Shown here in pieces: positions 25,666 through 34,852 of a stretch of 64,000 nucleotides of DNA. A model generated the notes under the pieces. The model saw only the letters and a list, made by a program, of their open reading frames with translations, was not told where the DNA came from and did not search any database. Position numbers and translations under genes: made by a program. Every line of letters starts with the position of its first letter. Positions within the stretch are counted from its first letter, which is position 1. The stretch spans positions 2,170,001 to 2,234,000 of the forward strand of contig NZ_AP018920.1 in the NCBI RefSeq assembly GCF_003945385.1. Direction: 5' to 3'. This stretch comes from Pseudonocardia autotrophica. Lineage in GTDB: Bacteria; Actinomycetota; Actinomycetes; Mycobacteriales; Pseudonocardiaceae.

Positions 25666-28485
25666 CTAGTCACCCGCCACGACGACGGCGGCGGCCTGCC
25701 CGGAGCCCTCGGTCTCGGCCCCGGCCTCCACGCGCAGCGCGACCTGCACCGCGGTGACCTTGTACTCCGGGCAGTTCGTGGCCCAGTCCGAGTTCTCGGT
25801 GGTGACCACGTTCGCCCCGGAGACCGGATGGTGGAACGTCGTGTAGACGACACCGACCGGCATCCGGTCCGACAGGCGGGCCCGCAGCCGTGTCGAACCG
25901 ACCCGGGAGCTGATCTCGACGAACTCGCCGTCGGAGATCCCGCGGTCCTCCGCGTCGTGCGGGTGGATCTCCAGCAGGTCCTCGGCGTGCCAGGACGAGT
26001 TCGCGGTGCGCCGGGTCTGGGCGCCCACGTTGTACTGGCTGAGGATCCGGCCGGTGGTCAGGATCAGCGGGTAGCGCCGCGTGCTGCGCTCCAGGGTCGG
26101 CACGTAGGACGTCGTCATGAGCTTGCCCTTGCCGCGGGCGAAGCCGTCCACGTGCATGATCGGCGTCCCCAGCGGGGCGTTGTCGTTGCACGGCCACTGC
26201 ACCGAGCCGACCTCGTCGAGGTAGCGATGGCTGACCCCGGCGAACGTCGGGGTGGTCGCGGCGATCTCGTCCATGATGTCGGCCGAGTTGTCCCAGCCCA
26301 TGTCGAAGCCCATCAGGCCGGCGATCTCGCTGACCACCTGCCACTCGTGCTTGCCGGTGCGCGGTGCGGTCGTCGGCCGGACCCGGTTGATCCGCCGCTC
26401 GGCGTTGGTGAAGGTGCCGTCCTTCTCCAGGAAGGACGTCCCCGGCAGGAAGACGTGGGCGAACCGGGCCGTCTCGTTGAGGAACAGATCCTGCACGACG
26501 AGGCAGTCCAGCGCGGTGAGCGCCGCCTCGACGTGCCGGGTGTTCGGGTCGGACTGCGCGATGTCCTCGCCCTGCACGAACAGCCCGCGGAAGGTGCCCC
26601 GCACGGCGGCGTCGAACATGTTCGGAATCCGCAGGCCGGGGTGCGGATCGAGGGTGGTGCCCCACAGCTGCTCGTAGATGTCGCGCACCGACTCGGTGCC
26701 GATGTGCCGGTAGCCGGGCAGCTCGTGCGGGAACGACCCCATGTCGCAGGAGCCCTGCACGTTGTTCTGGCCGCGCAGCGGGTTCACCCCGACACCCTCG
26801 CGGCCGATGTTGCCGGTCAGCATCGCCAGGTTGGCCATGCCCATCACCATCGTCGAGCCCTGCGAGTGCTCGGTGACGCCGAGGCCGTAGTAGATCGCGC
26901 CGTTGCCACCGGTGGCGAACAGCCGGGCCGCCGCCCGGACGTCCTCGGCGGCGACACCGATCACCTCCTCCAGGATCTCCGGTGAGTGCTCCGGCGACGC
27001 GATGAACTCCACGTACTCCTCGACGCCCTCGCAGCGCGAGTCCAGGAACTCCTGGTCCATCAGCCCCTCGGTCACCACGACGTGCGCCATCGCGTTGACC
27101 AGCGCGACGTTGGTACCCGGCTGCAGCTGCAGGTGGTGCGCGGCCTCGATGTGCGGGGAGCGGACCAGATCGATCCGGCGCGGATCGGCGACGATCAGCT
27201 TCGCCCCCGCGCGCAGCCGGCGCTTCATCCGGGAGGCGAACACCGGGTGCGCGTCGGTCGGGTTGGCGCCGATGACCAGCAGCACGTCGCTGTGCTCGAC
27301 CGAGGCGAACGTCTGGGTACCGGCCGAGGTGCCGAACGTCTGGTTGAGCCCGTAGCCGGTGGGGGAGTGGCAGACCCGCGCGCAGGTGTCGACGTTGTTG
27401 TTGCCGAACGCCCCGCGGACCATCTTCTGGACCGCGTAGACCTCCTCGTTCGTCGTCCGCGAGGAGGTGATCCCGCCGATCGCGCTCTGACCGAGTTCGT
27501 TGCGGATGGCGGAGAACCGGCGGGCGACCTCGCCGAGCGCGGTGTCCCAGTCGACCACCCGCCACTCGTCGTCGATCGAGTCGCGGATCATCGGGGACAG
27601 CTGCCGGTCGGGATGGTCGGCGTAGCCGAACGCGAAGCGCCCCTTCACACAGCTGTGCCCCTCGTTGGCGCCGCCGTCCTTGTGCGGCACCATCCGGACC
27701 AGCTGGTCGCCGCGCAGCTCGGCCTTGAACGAGCAGCCGACACCGCAGTAGGCGCAGGTGGTGAGCACCGTCCGGTTCGGCATGCCGAGGTCGACGACCG
27801 ACTTCTCCTGCAGCGTCGACGTGGGGCAGGCCTGCACGCACGCGCCGCAGGAGACGCACTCCGACGACAGGAAGTCCGGTGCGCCACCGGGCACGATCCG
27901 GCTGTCGAAGCCCCGGCCCTCCAGGGTGAGCGCGAGGGTCCCCTGCACCTCGTCGCAGGCGCGCACGCAGCGCGAGCAGGCGATGCACTTGCTGGGGTCG
28001 TAGTCGAAGTACGGGTTGGACGTGTCCTTGGCCTCGTCGAGGTGGTTCGCGCCCTCGTAGCCGTAGCGGACGTCGCGCAGCCCGACCACACCCGCCATGT
28101 CCTGCAGCTCGCAGTCGCCGTTGGCCGGGCAGGTCAGGCAGTCCAGCGGGTGGTCGGAGATGTAGAGCTCCATCACCCCGCGGCGCAGGTCCTCCAGCTG
28201 CGGGGTCTGGGTGGCGACGACCATGCCGTCGGCGCAGGGGGTGGTGCAGCTGGCCGGGGTGCCCTTCCCGCCTTCGACCTCGACCAGGCACAGCCGGCAC
28301 GAGCCGAACGGTTCGAGCGAGTCCGAGGCGCACAGCTTCGGGATCTGGATGCCCGCCTCGGCGGCCGCGCGCATCACCGAGGTGCCGGCGGGCACCTCGA
28401 CGGCGTGCCCGTCGATCTCGACGGCCACCGTGGTGTCCGAGGTGCGGGCGGGCGTGCCGTAGTCGGTCTCCTTGAGCAGGGCCAT
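25666..28485 (-). CDS. fdsA: NAD-dependent formate dehydrogenase alpha (catalytic) subunit
   Basis: This 939-residue molybdopterin enzyme oxidises formate to CO2. The N-terminus has a 2Fe-2S ferredoxin domain (LCASDSLEPFGSCRLC), then the NuoG-like HPLDCLTCPANGDCELQ and two 4Fe-4S clusters (CIACSRCVRAC; CVSCGACVQAC). The bis-MGD domain starts with CAYCGVGCSF. The molybdenum ligand is Cys in RVCHSPT, followed by the essential His, so this is the Cys and not the selenocysteine form. Start 28485 has GGAGGAG upstream and opens MALLKETDYG as in known FdsA. It lies two nt from the fdsB stop. Confidence 0.96.
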   Translation of the reverse strand: MALLKETDYGTPARTSDTTVAVEIDGHAVEVPAGTSVMRAAAEAGIQIPKLCASDSLEPFGSCRLCLVEVEGGKGTPASCTTPCADGMVVATQTPQLEDLRRGVMELYISDHPLDCLTCPANGDCELQDMAGVVGLRDVRYGYEGANHLDEAKDTSNPYFDYDPSKCIACSRCVRACDEVQGTLALTLEGRGFDSRIVPGGAPDFLSSECVSCGACVQACPTSTLQEKSVVDLGMPNRTVLTTCAYCGVGCSFKAELRGDQLVRMVPHKDGGANEGHSCVKGRFAFGYADHPDRQLSPMIRDSIDDEWRVVDWDTALGEVARRFSAIRNELGQSAIGGITSSRTTNEEVYAVQKMVRGAFGNNNVDTCARVCHSPTGYGLNQTFGTSAGTQTFASVEHSDVLLVIGANPTDAHPVFASRMKRRLRAGAKLIVADPRRIDLVRSPHIEAAHHLQLQPGTNVALVNAMAHVVVTEGLMDQEFLDSRCEGVEEYVEFIASPEHSPEILEEVIGVAAEDVRAAARLFATGGNGAIYYGLGVTEHSQGSTMVMGMANLAMLTGNIGREGVGVNPLRGQNNVQGSCDMGSFPHELPGYRHIGTESVRDIYEQLWGTTLDPHPGLRIPNMFDAAVRGTFRGLFVQGEDIAQSDPNTRHVEAALTALDCLVVQDLFLNETARFAHVFLPGTSFLEKDGTFTNAERRINRVRPTTAPRTGKHEWQVVSEIAGLMGFDMGWDNSADIMDEIAATTPTFAGVSHRYLDEVGSVQWPCNDNAPLGTPIMHVDGFARGKGKLMTTSYVPTLERSTRRYPLILTTGRILSQYNVGAQTRRTANSSWHAEDLLEIHPHDAEDRGISDGEFVEISSRVGSTRLRARLSDRMPVGVVYTTFHHPVSGANVVTTENSDWATNCPEYKVTAVQVALRVEAGAETEGSGQAAAVVVAGD

Positions 28486-28487
28486 GG

Positions 28488-30113
28488 CTACTCCTCCGTG
28501 CCCATCAGCGCCGCATTGCGGGCGGCCGTGTCGGCGGCGAACTTGTCCGGGACCGGCAGCCCCGTCTGTACCGGGGGCCGGTCGAAGTCCTCGGCGAAGT
28601 CCTGCACGGCGCTGCGCACCGGCATCGGCGTGAGGCCGCCCATCGCGCACAGCGAGCCCTTGGTCATGGTGTCGCACAGGCTGTCCAGCAGGATCAGGTT
28701 CCGTTCCCGGTCGACCCCGCCGATGATCTTGTCGATGGTCTCGACGCCGCGCACCGCACCGACCCGGCACGGCGTGCACTTGCCGCAGGACTCGATCGCG
28801 CAGAACTCCATCGCGAACCGGGCCTGCCGGGCCATGTCGACGGTGTCGTCGAACACCACCACCCCGCCGTGCCCGATCATCGCGTTCGCCGCGGCGAACC
28901 CCTCGTAGTCCATCGGCAGGTCGAAACGGTCGGTCGGGAGGTAGGCGCCCAGCGGCCCGCCGACCTGCACGGCGCGCACCGGCCGGCCGGAGCCGCTGCC
29001 GCCGCCGTAGCCCTCGACCAGTTCGCCGAGCGTGATGCCGAACGCGGTCTCCACGATCCCGCCCCGGCGCACGTTGCCGGCGAGCTGGAAGACCTGGGTG
29101 CCGCGGGACCGTTCGATGCCCAGCTCCTGGTAGGCGGCCGGGCCGTCCGCCATGATCATCGGGACGGAACCGAGGGTCAGTACGTTGTTGACGACCGTCG
29201 GTTGCCCGAACAGCCCTTCCAGCGCGGGGATCGGCGGTTTCGCGCGCACCGTGCCGCGCCTGCCCTCGAGGCTCTCCAGCATCGAGGTTTCCTCGCCGCA
29301 GATGTAGGCGCCCGCGCCGACCCGGACGAACAGGTCGAACGACAGCTCGCTGCCGGCGATCCGCTCGCCCAGCCAGCCGCGGGAGTAGGCGATCTCGATG
29401 GCCTGGCGCATCGTGGCGACCGCGTCCGGATACTCCGAACGCAGGTAGATGTAGCCCTCGGTGGCGCCCACCGCGTGTGCGGCGATGGTCATGCCCTCGA
29501 TCAGGGTGAACGGGTCACCCTCCATCAGCATCCGGTCGGCGAACGTGCCGGAGTCGCCCTCGTCGGCGTTCGCGCAGATGAACTTCAGCTCGGCGGGGGC
29601 GTCGTGCACGGTCTTCCACTTGATCCCGGCGGGGAATCCCGCGCCGCCGCGGCCGCGCAGGCCGGACTCGGTGACGGCGGTGACGACGTCGGCGGGGGAC
29701 ATCTCCAGCGCCCGGGTCAGGCCGGCGAAGCCGCCGTGCCGGACGTAGTCCTCGACGCTCAACGGGTCGATCACACCGACCCGACGGAAGGTGACCCGCT
29801 GCTGGGAGGCCAGCCAGTCGATCTGCGCGGTGCGGCCGTGGCTCAGCCGGGTCGGCGCGCCGTCGAGCAGCCCGGCACCGACCAGCTCGCCGACGTCGGC
29901 GGCGTCCACCGGTCCGTAGGCCACCCGGCCCTCGGCGGTCTCGACCTCGACCAGCGGCTCCAGCCACAGCATGCCGCGCGAGCCGTTGCGGACGATCCGG
30001 ATGTCGCGCCCGGCGTCGGCGGCTGCGGTGGCGAGCGCGTCAGCGACCTCGTCGGCGCCGACCGAGCGGGCCGCCGAGTCGGCGGGGACGTACACCGTCA
30101 CCGGGGCGCTCAT
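28488..30113 (-). CDS. fdsB: NAD-dependent formate dehydrogenase beta subunit
   Basis: This NuoF-like subunit of 541 residues passes electrons to NAD+. RGRGGAGFPAGIKWK and YIYLRSEYPDA mark the FMN and NADH sites, and GAGAYICGEETSMLESLEG is the NADH-binding loop. The 4Fe-4S motif SCGKCTPCR with a distal Cys (TKGSLCAMGG) is present. The first about 120 residues form a thioredoxin-like ferredoxin domain typical of FdsB. The start overlaps the fdsG stop by ATGA. It acts in the cytoplasm with FdsG, FdsA and FdsD. Confidence 0.95.
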   Translation of the reverse strand: MSAPVTVYVPADSAARSVGADEVADALATAAADAGRDIRIVRNGSRGMLWLEPLVEVETAEGRVAYGPVDAADVGELVGAGLLDGAPTRLSHGRTAQIDWLASQQRVTFRRVGVIDPLSVEDYVRHGGFAGLTRALEMSPADVVTAVTESGLRGRGGAGFPAGIKWKTVHDAPAELKFICANADEGDSGTFADRMLMEGDPFTLIEGMTIAAHAVGATEGYIYLRSEYPDAVATMRQAIEIAYSRGWLGERIAGSELSFDLFVRVGAGAYICGEETSMLESLEGRRGTVRAKPPIPALEGLFGQPTVVNNVLTLGSVPMIMADGPAAYQELGIERSRGTQVFQLAGNVRRGGIVETAFGITLGELVEGYGGGSGSGRPVRAVQVGGPLGAYLPTDRFDLPMDYEGFAAANAMIGHGGVVVFDDTVDMARQARFAMEFCAIESCGKCTPCRVGAVRGVETIDKIIGGVDRERNLILLDSLCDTMTKGSLCAMGGLTPMPVRSAVQDFAEDFDRPPVQTGLPVPDKFAADTAARNAALMGTEE

Positions 30114-30589
30114 CGGGTCACCTCCGGGAGGATCGCGTCGAACCGGTCGGGGGTGACCCGGCCGTGCAGCCTGCCGTCGACGGTGACGGCGGGGCCGAGC
30201 GCGCAGTTGCCGAGGCAGAAGATCTGCTCCAGCTCGTAGGTGCCGTCGTCGGCGCGGGCGTCCATCGCGATGCCGAGGGTGCTGATGGCGTGCTCGACGA
30301 GCTCGTTCGCGCCGACCGCCTGGCAGGCCTCGGCCCGGCAGATCTGCACGACGCACTGCGCGGCCGGGGTGCGCCGGAAGTCCTTGTAGAACGTGGCGAC
30401 GCCGTGCACCTCGGCCTCGGAGAGGTTCAGCACCTCGGCGATCACCGTGGTGTCCTCGTGCGTGAGGTAGCCGATCTCCTCGACCACCCGGTGCAGGATC
30501 GGCATGAGGGCGCCGCGCTCGTCCTTCAGGCCCGCGGCGATCTCCCGGACGGCTGCGGCCCGTCCGGTGTCCAGTGCCACGTCAGACAT
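30110..30589 (-). CDS. fdsG: NAD-dependent formate dehydrogenase gamma subunit
   Basis: This NuoE-like 159-residue protein carries one 2Fe-2S cluster, with ligands in CRAEAC and CLGNC. GVATFYKDFR is typical of the family. Start 30589 follows GGGGAGG; a longer in-frame ATG at 30601 lies within that site. It is the first gene of the fdsGBAD operon. It is divergent from a LysR gene across a 128-nt spacer, which should contain the operon promoter. Confidence 0.94.
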   Translation of the reverse strand: MSDVALDTGRAAAVREIAAGLKDERGALMPILHRVVEEIGYLTHEDTTVIAEVLNLSEAEVHGVATFYKDFRRTPAAQCVVQICRAEACQAVGANELVEHAISTLGIAMDARADDGTYELEQIFCLGNCALGPAVTVDGRLHGRVTPDRFDAILPEVTR

Positions 30590-30717
30590 GTGCCTCCCCA
30601 TCGCCGGTGATGCTCCTCACACGTTGTCAAGAGGGCGCCGCAACGACAAGGGTCCGGTGACTCGACCTGTCGATCCGATGATAAACAGCGTCGATCACAG
30701 CTGGTTAGACTCCTGCG

Positions 30718-31695
30718 ATGCCGCCCGACATCCTGATCCGCCAGCTGGAGTACGTGGTGGCGCTGGCTCGCGAGCAGCACTTCGGCCGGGCGGCCGCGGC
30801 CAGCCACGTCAGCCAGCCGGCGCTGTCCGCGGCGATCCGGAAGCTGGAGCGCGAGCTCGGTGTCACGATCGTGCAGCGCGGCCGCCGGTTCGCCGGATTC
30901 ACCGACGAGGGACGGCGGGTCGTGGCGTGGGCGCACCGGATCCTCGCCGAGCGCGACGGGCTCCGGAGCGAGCTCGACCGGATGCGCGACGAGCTGACCA
31001 GCACCCTGCGGATCGGGGCGATTCCGACCGCGGTGCCGCCGAGCCCGCTGGTGACCACGCCGTTCCGGCAGCGGCATCCGCAGGCGGGTGTGCGGATCGA
31101 GGCGCTGTCGTCGACCGAGATCCTCCGCAGGCTGGAGGAGTTCGAGATCGACGTCGGGCTGACCTACCTCGACCCGCACACCCCGGAGGCCACCGCTGCC
31201 GTCCCGCTCTACCGCGAGCACTACCTGCTGCTCACCCCCGCCGACGGGCCCCGGGCCGGGCAGCAGACGGTGCGCTGGAGCGACGTCGCGGCGCTGCCGC
31301 TGTGCATGCTCGACACCAGCATGCAGAACCGGCGGATCCTGGACCACGCGGCCGCCGCGGCGGGCACCCGGCTCGTCCCGGCCGTCGAGACGAACACGGT
31401 GGACGGCCTGTACGCGCACGCCGCGGGCGGTGCCTGTTCCAGCATCATCGCGCACACCTGGCTGCACGCGTTCGGCATCCCGGAGGGGATGACCACGATC
31501 CCGCTGGCTGAGCCGAGCCCGCGGCCTGCGGTGGGCATCGTGATCCCGGGCAGGCAGCCGAACTCCATCGCGGCGAACGCGCTGCTCGAGATCGTCGGCG
31601 GCCTCGATGTCGCCGCCGAGCTGGACCGGTCGGTCGCGGTGGTGACCGGGTCCGGCCGATCACGCGGCGCCGTTCCGGTCGCGGACGGCTCCTAG
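30718..31695 (+). CDS. LysR-family regulator, probable FdsR
   Basis: This 325-residue LysR protein (HTH: FGRAAAASHVSQPALSAAIR, residues about 22-41) has an OxyR/CbbR-like effector domain. It is divergent from fdsG. A LysR-type gene fdsR controls the fds operon in Cupriavidus, and the same position here suggests formate-responsive control. This is inference from position. No unmistakable T-N11-A operator was identified in the spacer. Confidence 0.85.
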   Translation: MPPDILIRQLEYVVALAREQHFGRAAAASHVSQPALSAAIRKLERELGVTIVQRGRRFAGFTDEGRRVVAWAHRILAERDGLRSELDRMRDELTSTLRIGAIPTAVPPSPLVTTPFRQRHPQAGVRIEALSSTEILRRLEEFEIDVGLTYLDPHTPEATAAVPLYREHYLLLTPADGPRAGQQTVRWSDVAALPLCMLDTSMQNRRILDHAAAAAGTRLVPAVETNTVDGLYAHAAGGACSSIIAHTWLHAFGIPEGMTTIPLAEPSPRPAVGIVIPGRQPNSIAANALLEIVGGLDVAAELDRSVAVVTGSGRSRGAVPVADGS

Positions 31696-31853
31696 TCGGC
31701 CGTCGCGACAGCGGATGTCCCGGAGTGGACTGCCGGGGTTCCCGTGGTCGGCATGGGTTGCCGTGATCCGCACGGGTTTCCGTGATCCGCACGGGATCCG
31801 ATGCCGTGCGAACGACGGGAACCCGTGCGGATCGTGACCGGGGTCGTCGGGGC

Positions 31854-33137
31854 TCAGCCGTCGGTGGGGGCCGCAGTGGGTGTCGCGGTGGGGGCCGCCG
31901 TGGGCGGGCCGTAGGTCAGCCGGCGGAGCAGCGCCTCGGCCGGGCCGGGCGCGCCACGCCGCTCCGCGACGACCGCGTACAGCACGGTGAGCAGCCAGAC
32001 CCCGATCGCGAACGCGGCGGTCTGCGCGCTGCCCAGGATCCCTCCGAGGCCCAGGCCCCAGGCCGCGAGCAGCGGGGCGCACAGCAGCGACTGCGCCAGG
32101 TAGCAGGTCAGCGACCGTTTCCCGACGGCGGTCAGCGCGCCGCCGAGCGGTCCGAGCGGCCGGCCGGCGAGGCGGTCGCCGATCAATCCGAATGCAGCGA
32201 CGTAACCGAGGCCGCAGGCAAGCCCGGCGAGCATCTGCGGCACGGCGAACGACGAGAGCGCCGGGGCCATCGTGTCGAGCACACCGATGTGCGTCAGCGC
32301 GAACGGCAGACCGGCGAGCCAACCGATCGTGATCCCGCCGACGGCGGTGATCCACAGCAGCCGGCGGTGCTCCCACGGTCGATCCAGCACACGATGGCGG
32401 GCGGCCCAGAACCCCAGCAGGATCGATACCGGAACGACCATCCCGACGAGTCCCTGGATCAGCAGGACCTGGATCGGCCACATCGTCATCCGCGCGAGCG
32501 CGGCGCCGAGGAGATCGGGATCGGACACGCTCGCCCGCGCCAGGACGGTGACCGTGGCGCCCACGTCGTTCGGCTCCTGCAATCCGGCCAGCACGGCGAG
32601 CCCCTCGAGCGCCGAGAGGACCGCGAGCAGCGCGAGCAGGCCGGTGCCGATCCCCGCCCAGACCAGGAGTGTGCGGTCGGACCGGCGGAGGAACAGCCAC
32701 ACCAGGGCCAGTCCGCACAGACCGTAGGCACCCAGGACGTCGCCGCCCCAGAGCAGCAGCGCGTGCACGGCACCGAAGGCGACCAGAAGCAGGTTCCGGC
32801 GGCGCAGCAGTCGTCGGGCCTCGTCGTCGGAGAGCCCGGCCGCCTGCTGCCGCCGCAGGATCATCACCAGGCCGTAGCCGAACAGGAACGCGAACATCGG
32901 GTAGACCCGCAGATCGACCGTGGTGATCAGAACGGCCTGGACGACCCGGTCCACGACCGATCCGTCCACCGGGTGCGCGCCCATCCCGCCGTGTGGCCGT
33001 CCGTAGAGGTAGTAGGGCGTGTTCGCCAGGACGATCAGCAGCAGCATGACCCCCCGGGCGATGTCCGGCGCGGGTATCCGGCCGGTGAGCCCGGCCGGGC
33101 CCGCGGTTGCCGGTGGATGTGTGTGGTCGGTTGTCAT
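31854..33137 (-). CDS. DUF418-domain membrane protein (YeiB-like)
   Basis: This 427-residue protein has about ten membrane segments. It begins IPAPDIARGVMLLLIVLANTPYY, typical of the DUF418/YeiB acyltransferase-like family, and ends with the DUF418 segment LTAVGKRSLTCYLAQSLLCAPLL. Substrates of the family are unknown. The start overlaps the TetR stop (ATGA), so expression should follow that gene. The C-terminus has a short Pro/Thr/Ala tail. A 504-residue plus-strand frame over it is a shadow. Confidence 0.85.
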   Translation of the reverse strand: MTTDHTHPPATAGPAGLTGRIPAPDIARGVMLLLIVLANTPYYLYGRPHGGMGAHPVDGSVVDRVVQAVLITTVDLRVYPMFAFLFGYGLVMILRRQQAAGLSDDEARRLLRRRNLLLVAFGAVHALLLWGGDVLGAYGLCGLALVWLFLRRSDRTLLVWAGIGTGLLALLAVLSALEGLAVLAGLQEPNDVGATVTVLARASVSDPDLLGAALARMTMWPIQVLLIQGLVGMVVPVSILLGFWAARHRVLDRPWEHRRLLWITAVGGITIGWLAGLPFALTHIGVLDTMAPALSSFAVPQMLAGLACGLGYVAAFGLIGDRLAGRPLGPLGGALTAVGKRSLTCYLAQSLLCAPLLAAWGLGLGGILGSAQTAAFAIGVWLLTVLYAVVAERRGAPGPAEALLRRLTYGPPTAAPTATPTAAPTDG

Positions 33138-33853
33138 GGTGTCCCCCCGTGGTGCTGCGGTGTCGTGCCGTCGGCCCCGTCGGCCCCGTCGGCCCCGTCG
33201 GCCCCGTCGGCCCCGTCGGCCCTGTCGGCCCTGTCGGCACTGACGGCCTGCTCGAACAGGTCGGCCAGCTCGGCGGCGTGTGTGTCGACGTCGTGATCGG
33301 GATAGGTGTGGGCGTAGTCGACCATCGCGTCGATGGCGGCCTGGACGGTCACCGCCATCACGCGGGCGTCGAAGCTGCGCAGTTCGCCGGACTCCTGGCC
33401 GGCCCGGAACATCTCCTCCATGCCGCGGTAGAGCGACTCGTTGAACTCGTTGCCGTAGCGCAGGCGGCCATCGGCGTCCCGGAGGTTGTTGAGGATCTCG
33501 GCCAGGGCGACCATCTCGGCCCGGTGTGTGCGGACGTAGGCGCCGACGCCCAGGATGCGGGCGCGCAGTCGGCCCACCACCGTCGACTCCTGCTCGATGT
33601 GCGGCACGACGAGCTCGGTGATCTCCGCGTACACGTGCTCGACGAGCTGCTCGACCAGGTTGTCCCGGCCGGCGAAGTGGTAGGCGATCACGCCCTTGCT
33701 GATACCTGCGTGCTCGGCGATCCGGGCCAGCGAGGCGCCCGCGTAGCCGAGCTCAGCGAACATCGCGACGGCGCTCTCGATGATCTGCGCACGACGGACG
33801 TCCTCGATCGCCGACCGACGCTTCTGGCCGCTTGGACTTTTTTCTGACCGCAT
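33134..33853 (-). CDS. TetR-family regulator with a GAD-repeat tail
   Basis: This 239-residue protein has an N-terminal TetR helix-turn-helix (ASLARIAEHAGISKGVIAYHFAGRDNLV, residues about 40-67). The ligand domain is typical and ends about residue 205. The last about 30 residues are a low-complexity acidic tail of repeated Ala-Asp-Gly encoded by a 9-bp microsatellite. It is cotranscribed with the DUF418 gene and divergent from the GNAT gene. GACCGGTC in the spacer (near 33870) is a possible palindromic operator. Confidence 0.9.
   Translation of the reverse strand: MRSEKSPSGQKRRSAIEDVRRAQIIESAVAMFAELGYAGASLARIAEHAGISKGVIAYHFAGRDNLVEQLVEHVYAEITELVVPHIEQESTVVGRLRARILGVGAYVRTHRAEMVALAEILNNLRDADGRLRYGNEFNESLYRGMEEMFRAGQESGELRSFDARVMAVTVQAAIDAMVDYAHTYPDHDVDTHAAELADLFEQAVSADRADRADGADGADGADGADGADGTTPQHHGGTP
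33170..33240 (-). repeat. 9-bp microsatellite in the TetR C-terminus
   Basis: Seven to eight copies of GTCGGCCCC, the last ones changed to GTCGGCCCT, run in frame through the 3' end of the TetR gene. Each unit encodes three residues, so slippage changes tail length without a frameshift. Confidence 0.85.
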
Positions 33854-33919
33854 GGATTAGAATTAGCACGACCGGTCAGATTTGAGCAAGGCCGGTGCCC
33901 CGATCGGAAGGAGCGGCTG

Positions 33920-34369
33920 ATGGCCGACGGCCCGTGGACCGTGGAGCGGGTGGACGAACCCGCCTTACTCGTCGAGAACTCATTCCTGTTCGACCACCCG
34001 GTGCGGCCCGCCGGTGCGCAGGACTTCCTGCGACGTGCGGGACACGTCCTGCTGCTCGCCCGTGTTGCCGACGGGTCCGGCATCGGTTTCGTGTCCGGGA
34101 TCGAGATGCGGCATCCCGACGGCGACCCCGAGATGTTCGTCTACGAGCTCGCGGTGGATGCCCGGTGGCGGCGCCGCGGAGTGGCCGCGGCGCTGCTGCG
34201 TGCGCTGGGGGAGGAAGCCCTCCGCCGGGGCTGCGCCGGCATGTGGACCGGGACCGAGCGGGACAACGTCGCGGCGCTCGCCACCTATCGGTCGCTCGGC
34301 GCCGACATCGACGACCGCTCGGTGTTCGTCACCTGGGACTCCTGTCCGGAGGGCGTGCGGACGCGATGA
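33920..34369 (+). CDS. GNAT-family N-acetyltransferase
   Basis: This 149-residue acetyltransferase carries the acetyl-CoA pyrophosphate loop in VDARWRRRGVAAALLRAL (residues about 77-94) preceded by the strand VYELA. The general look, with EMFVYELAV and ALATYRSLGA, resembles aminoglycoside 3-N-acetyltransferase AAC(3)-I relatives. That substrate cannot be claimed. Start ATG 33920 follows GGAAGGAG. It is divergent from the TetR gene and may be its target. Confidence 0.8.
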   Translation: MADGPWTVERVDEPALLVENSFLFDHPVRPAGAQDFLRRAGHVLLLARVADGSGIGFVSGIEMRHPDGDPEMFVYELAVDARWRRRGVAAALLRALGEEALRRGCAGMWTGTERDNVAALATYRSLGADIDDRSVFVTWDSCPEGVRTR

Positions 34370-34371
34370 TC

Positions 34372-34780
34372 GGGGTGCGAGTGGGCGATCGTGAGCCGGG
34401 ACGCATCAGGGTGGCGACGGCGGAGACCGTGACGGCGAGGATCAGCGTGGTGAACACAAAGGCGAGGACGCTGTGCGCCACGACGGTCCGCCGCATCTCG
34501 CGGGTCGTCACGGTGACGTCACCGGTCCCGAACGAGGTGCTCACCCCGACCGTGACGTCGAGCAGGTAGCCGGTGACGGTGTCGTCGACACACCCGCTGT
34601 GCTGCTGGAGCGACGCGGTGCCCCCACTCGTCCACGACCAGCAGTCCGGCGTCCGGTAACTGCCCGGCCGGCTCTTCGGCGTTGCGCAGCGAGGTTGCCG
34701 GGTCGTACCGGCTGCCCACGATGAGCAGTGGATTCGCCGTGCGTGGTGGGAAGGGGGCAACCAGGATTCCGGGACGTCTA
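34372..34780 (-). pseudogene. Fused fragments of a TAP-like hydrolase and a DUF1345 protein
   Basis: In one minus frame, ANPLLIVGSRYDPATSLRNA ... LLVVDEWGH is the C-terminal (TAP-like) part of an alpha/beta hydrolase with its Asp and His. After a one-base shift at the G-run near 34618-34625, the next frame continues SLQQHSGCVDDTVTGYLLD, the normal end of that domain. It then runs straight into TSFGTGDVTVTTREMRR and a membrane helix, which resembles the C-terminus of a DUF1345 membrane protein. No start or N-terminal half remains for either gene. This is decayed DNA. Confidence 0.65.
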
Positions 34781-34844
34781 CAACCCGGCGCAGATCGACG
34801 TCCTGCGCCGGTTGCGCCGGAGCAAGGCCGGCCGGGCCGGGTGA
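34767..34844 (+). pseudogene. C-terminal scrap of a MerR-type regulator
   Basis: The plus-strand frame reads FRDVYNPAQIDVLRRLRR and then a stop at 34842-34844. This closely resembles the end of the intact MerR regulator at 49776-50522 ([17 protein letters not shown]). Nothing upstream in frame matches the rest of that protein. It is a 26-codon relic inside the fragment-rich gap. Confidence 0.6.
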
Positions 34845-34852
34845 TCCGCTGG

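Noticed and set aside
31782-33296. 504-codon plus-strand frame over the DUF418 gene
   Set aside because: Gln/Arg/Glu-rich antisense composition; the minus strand gives a coherent polytopic membrane protein coupled to TetR.
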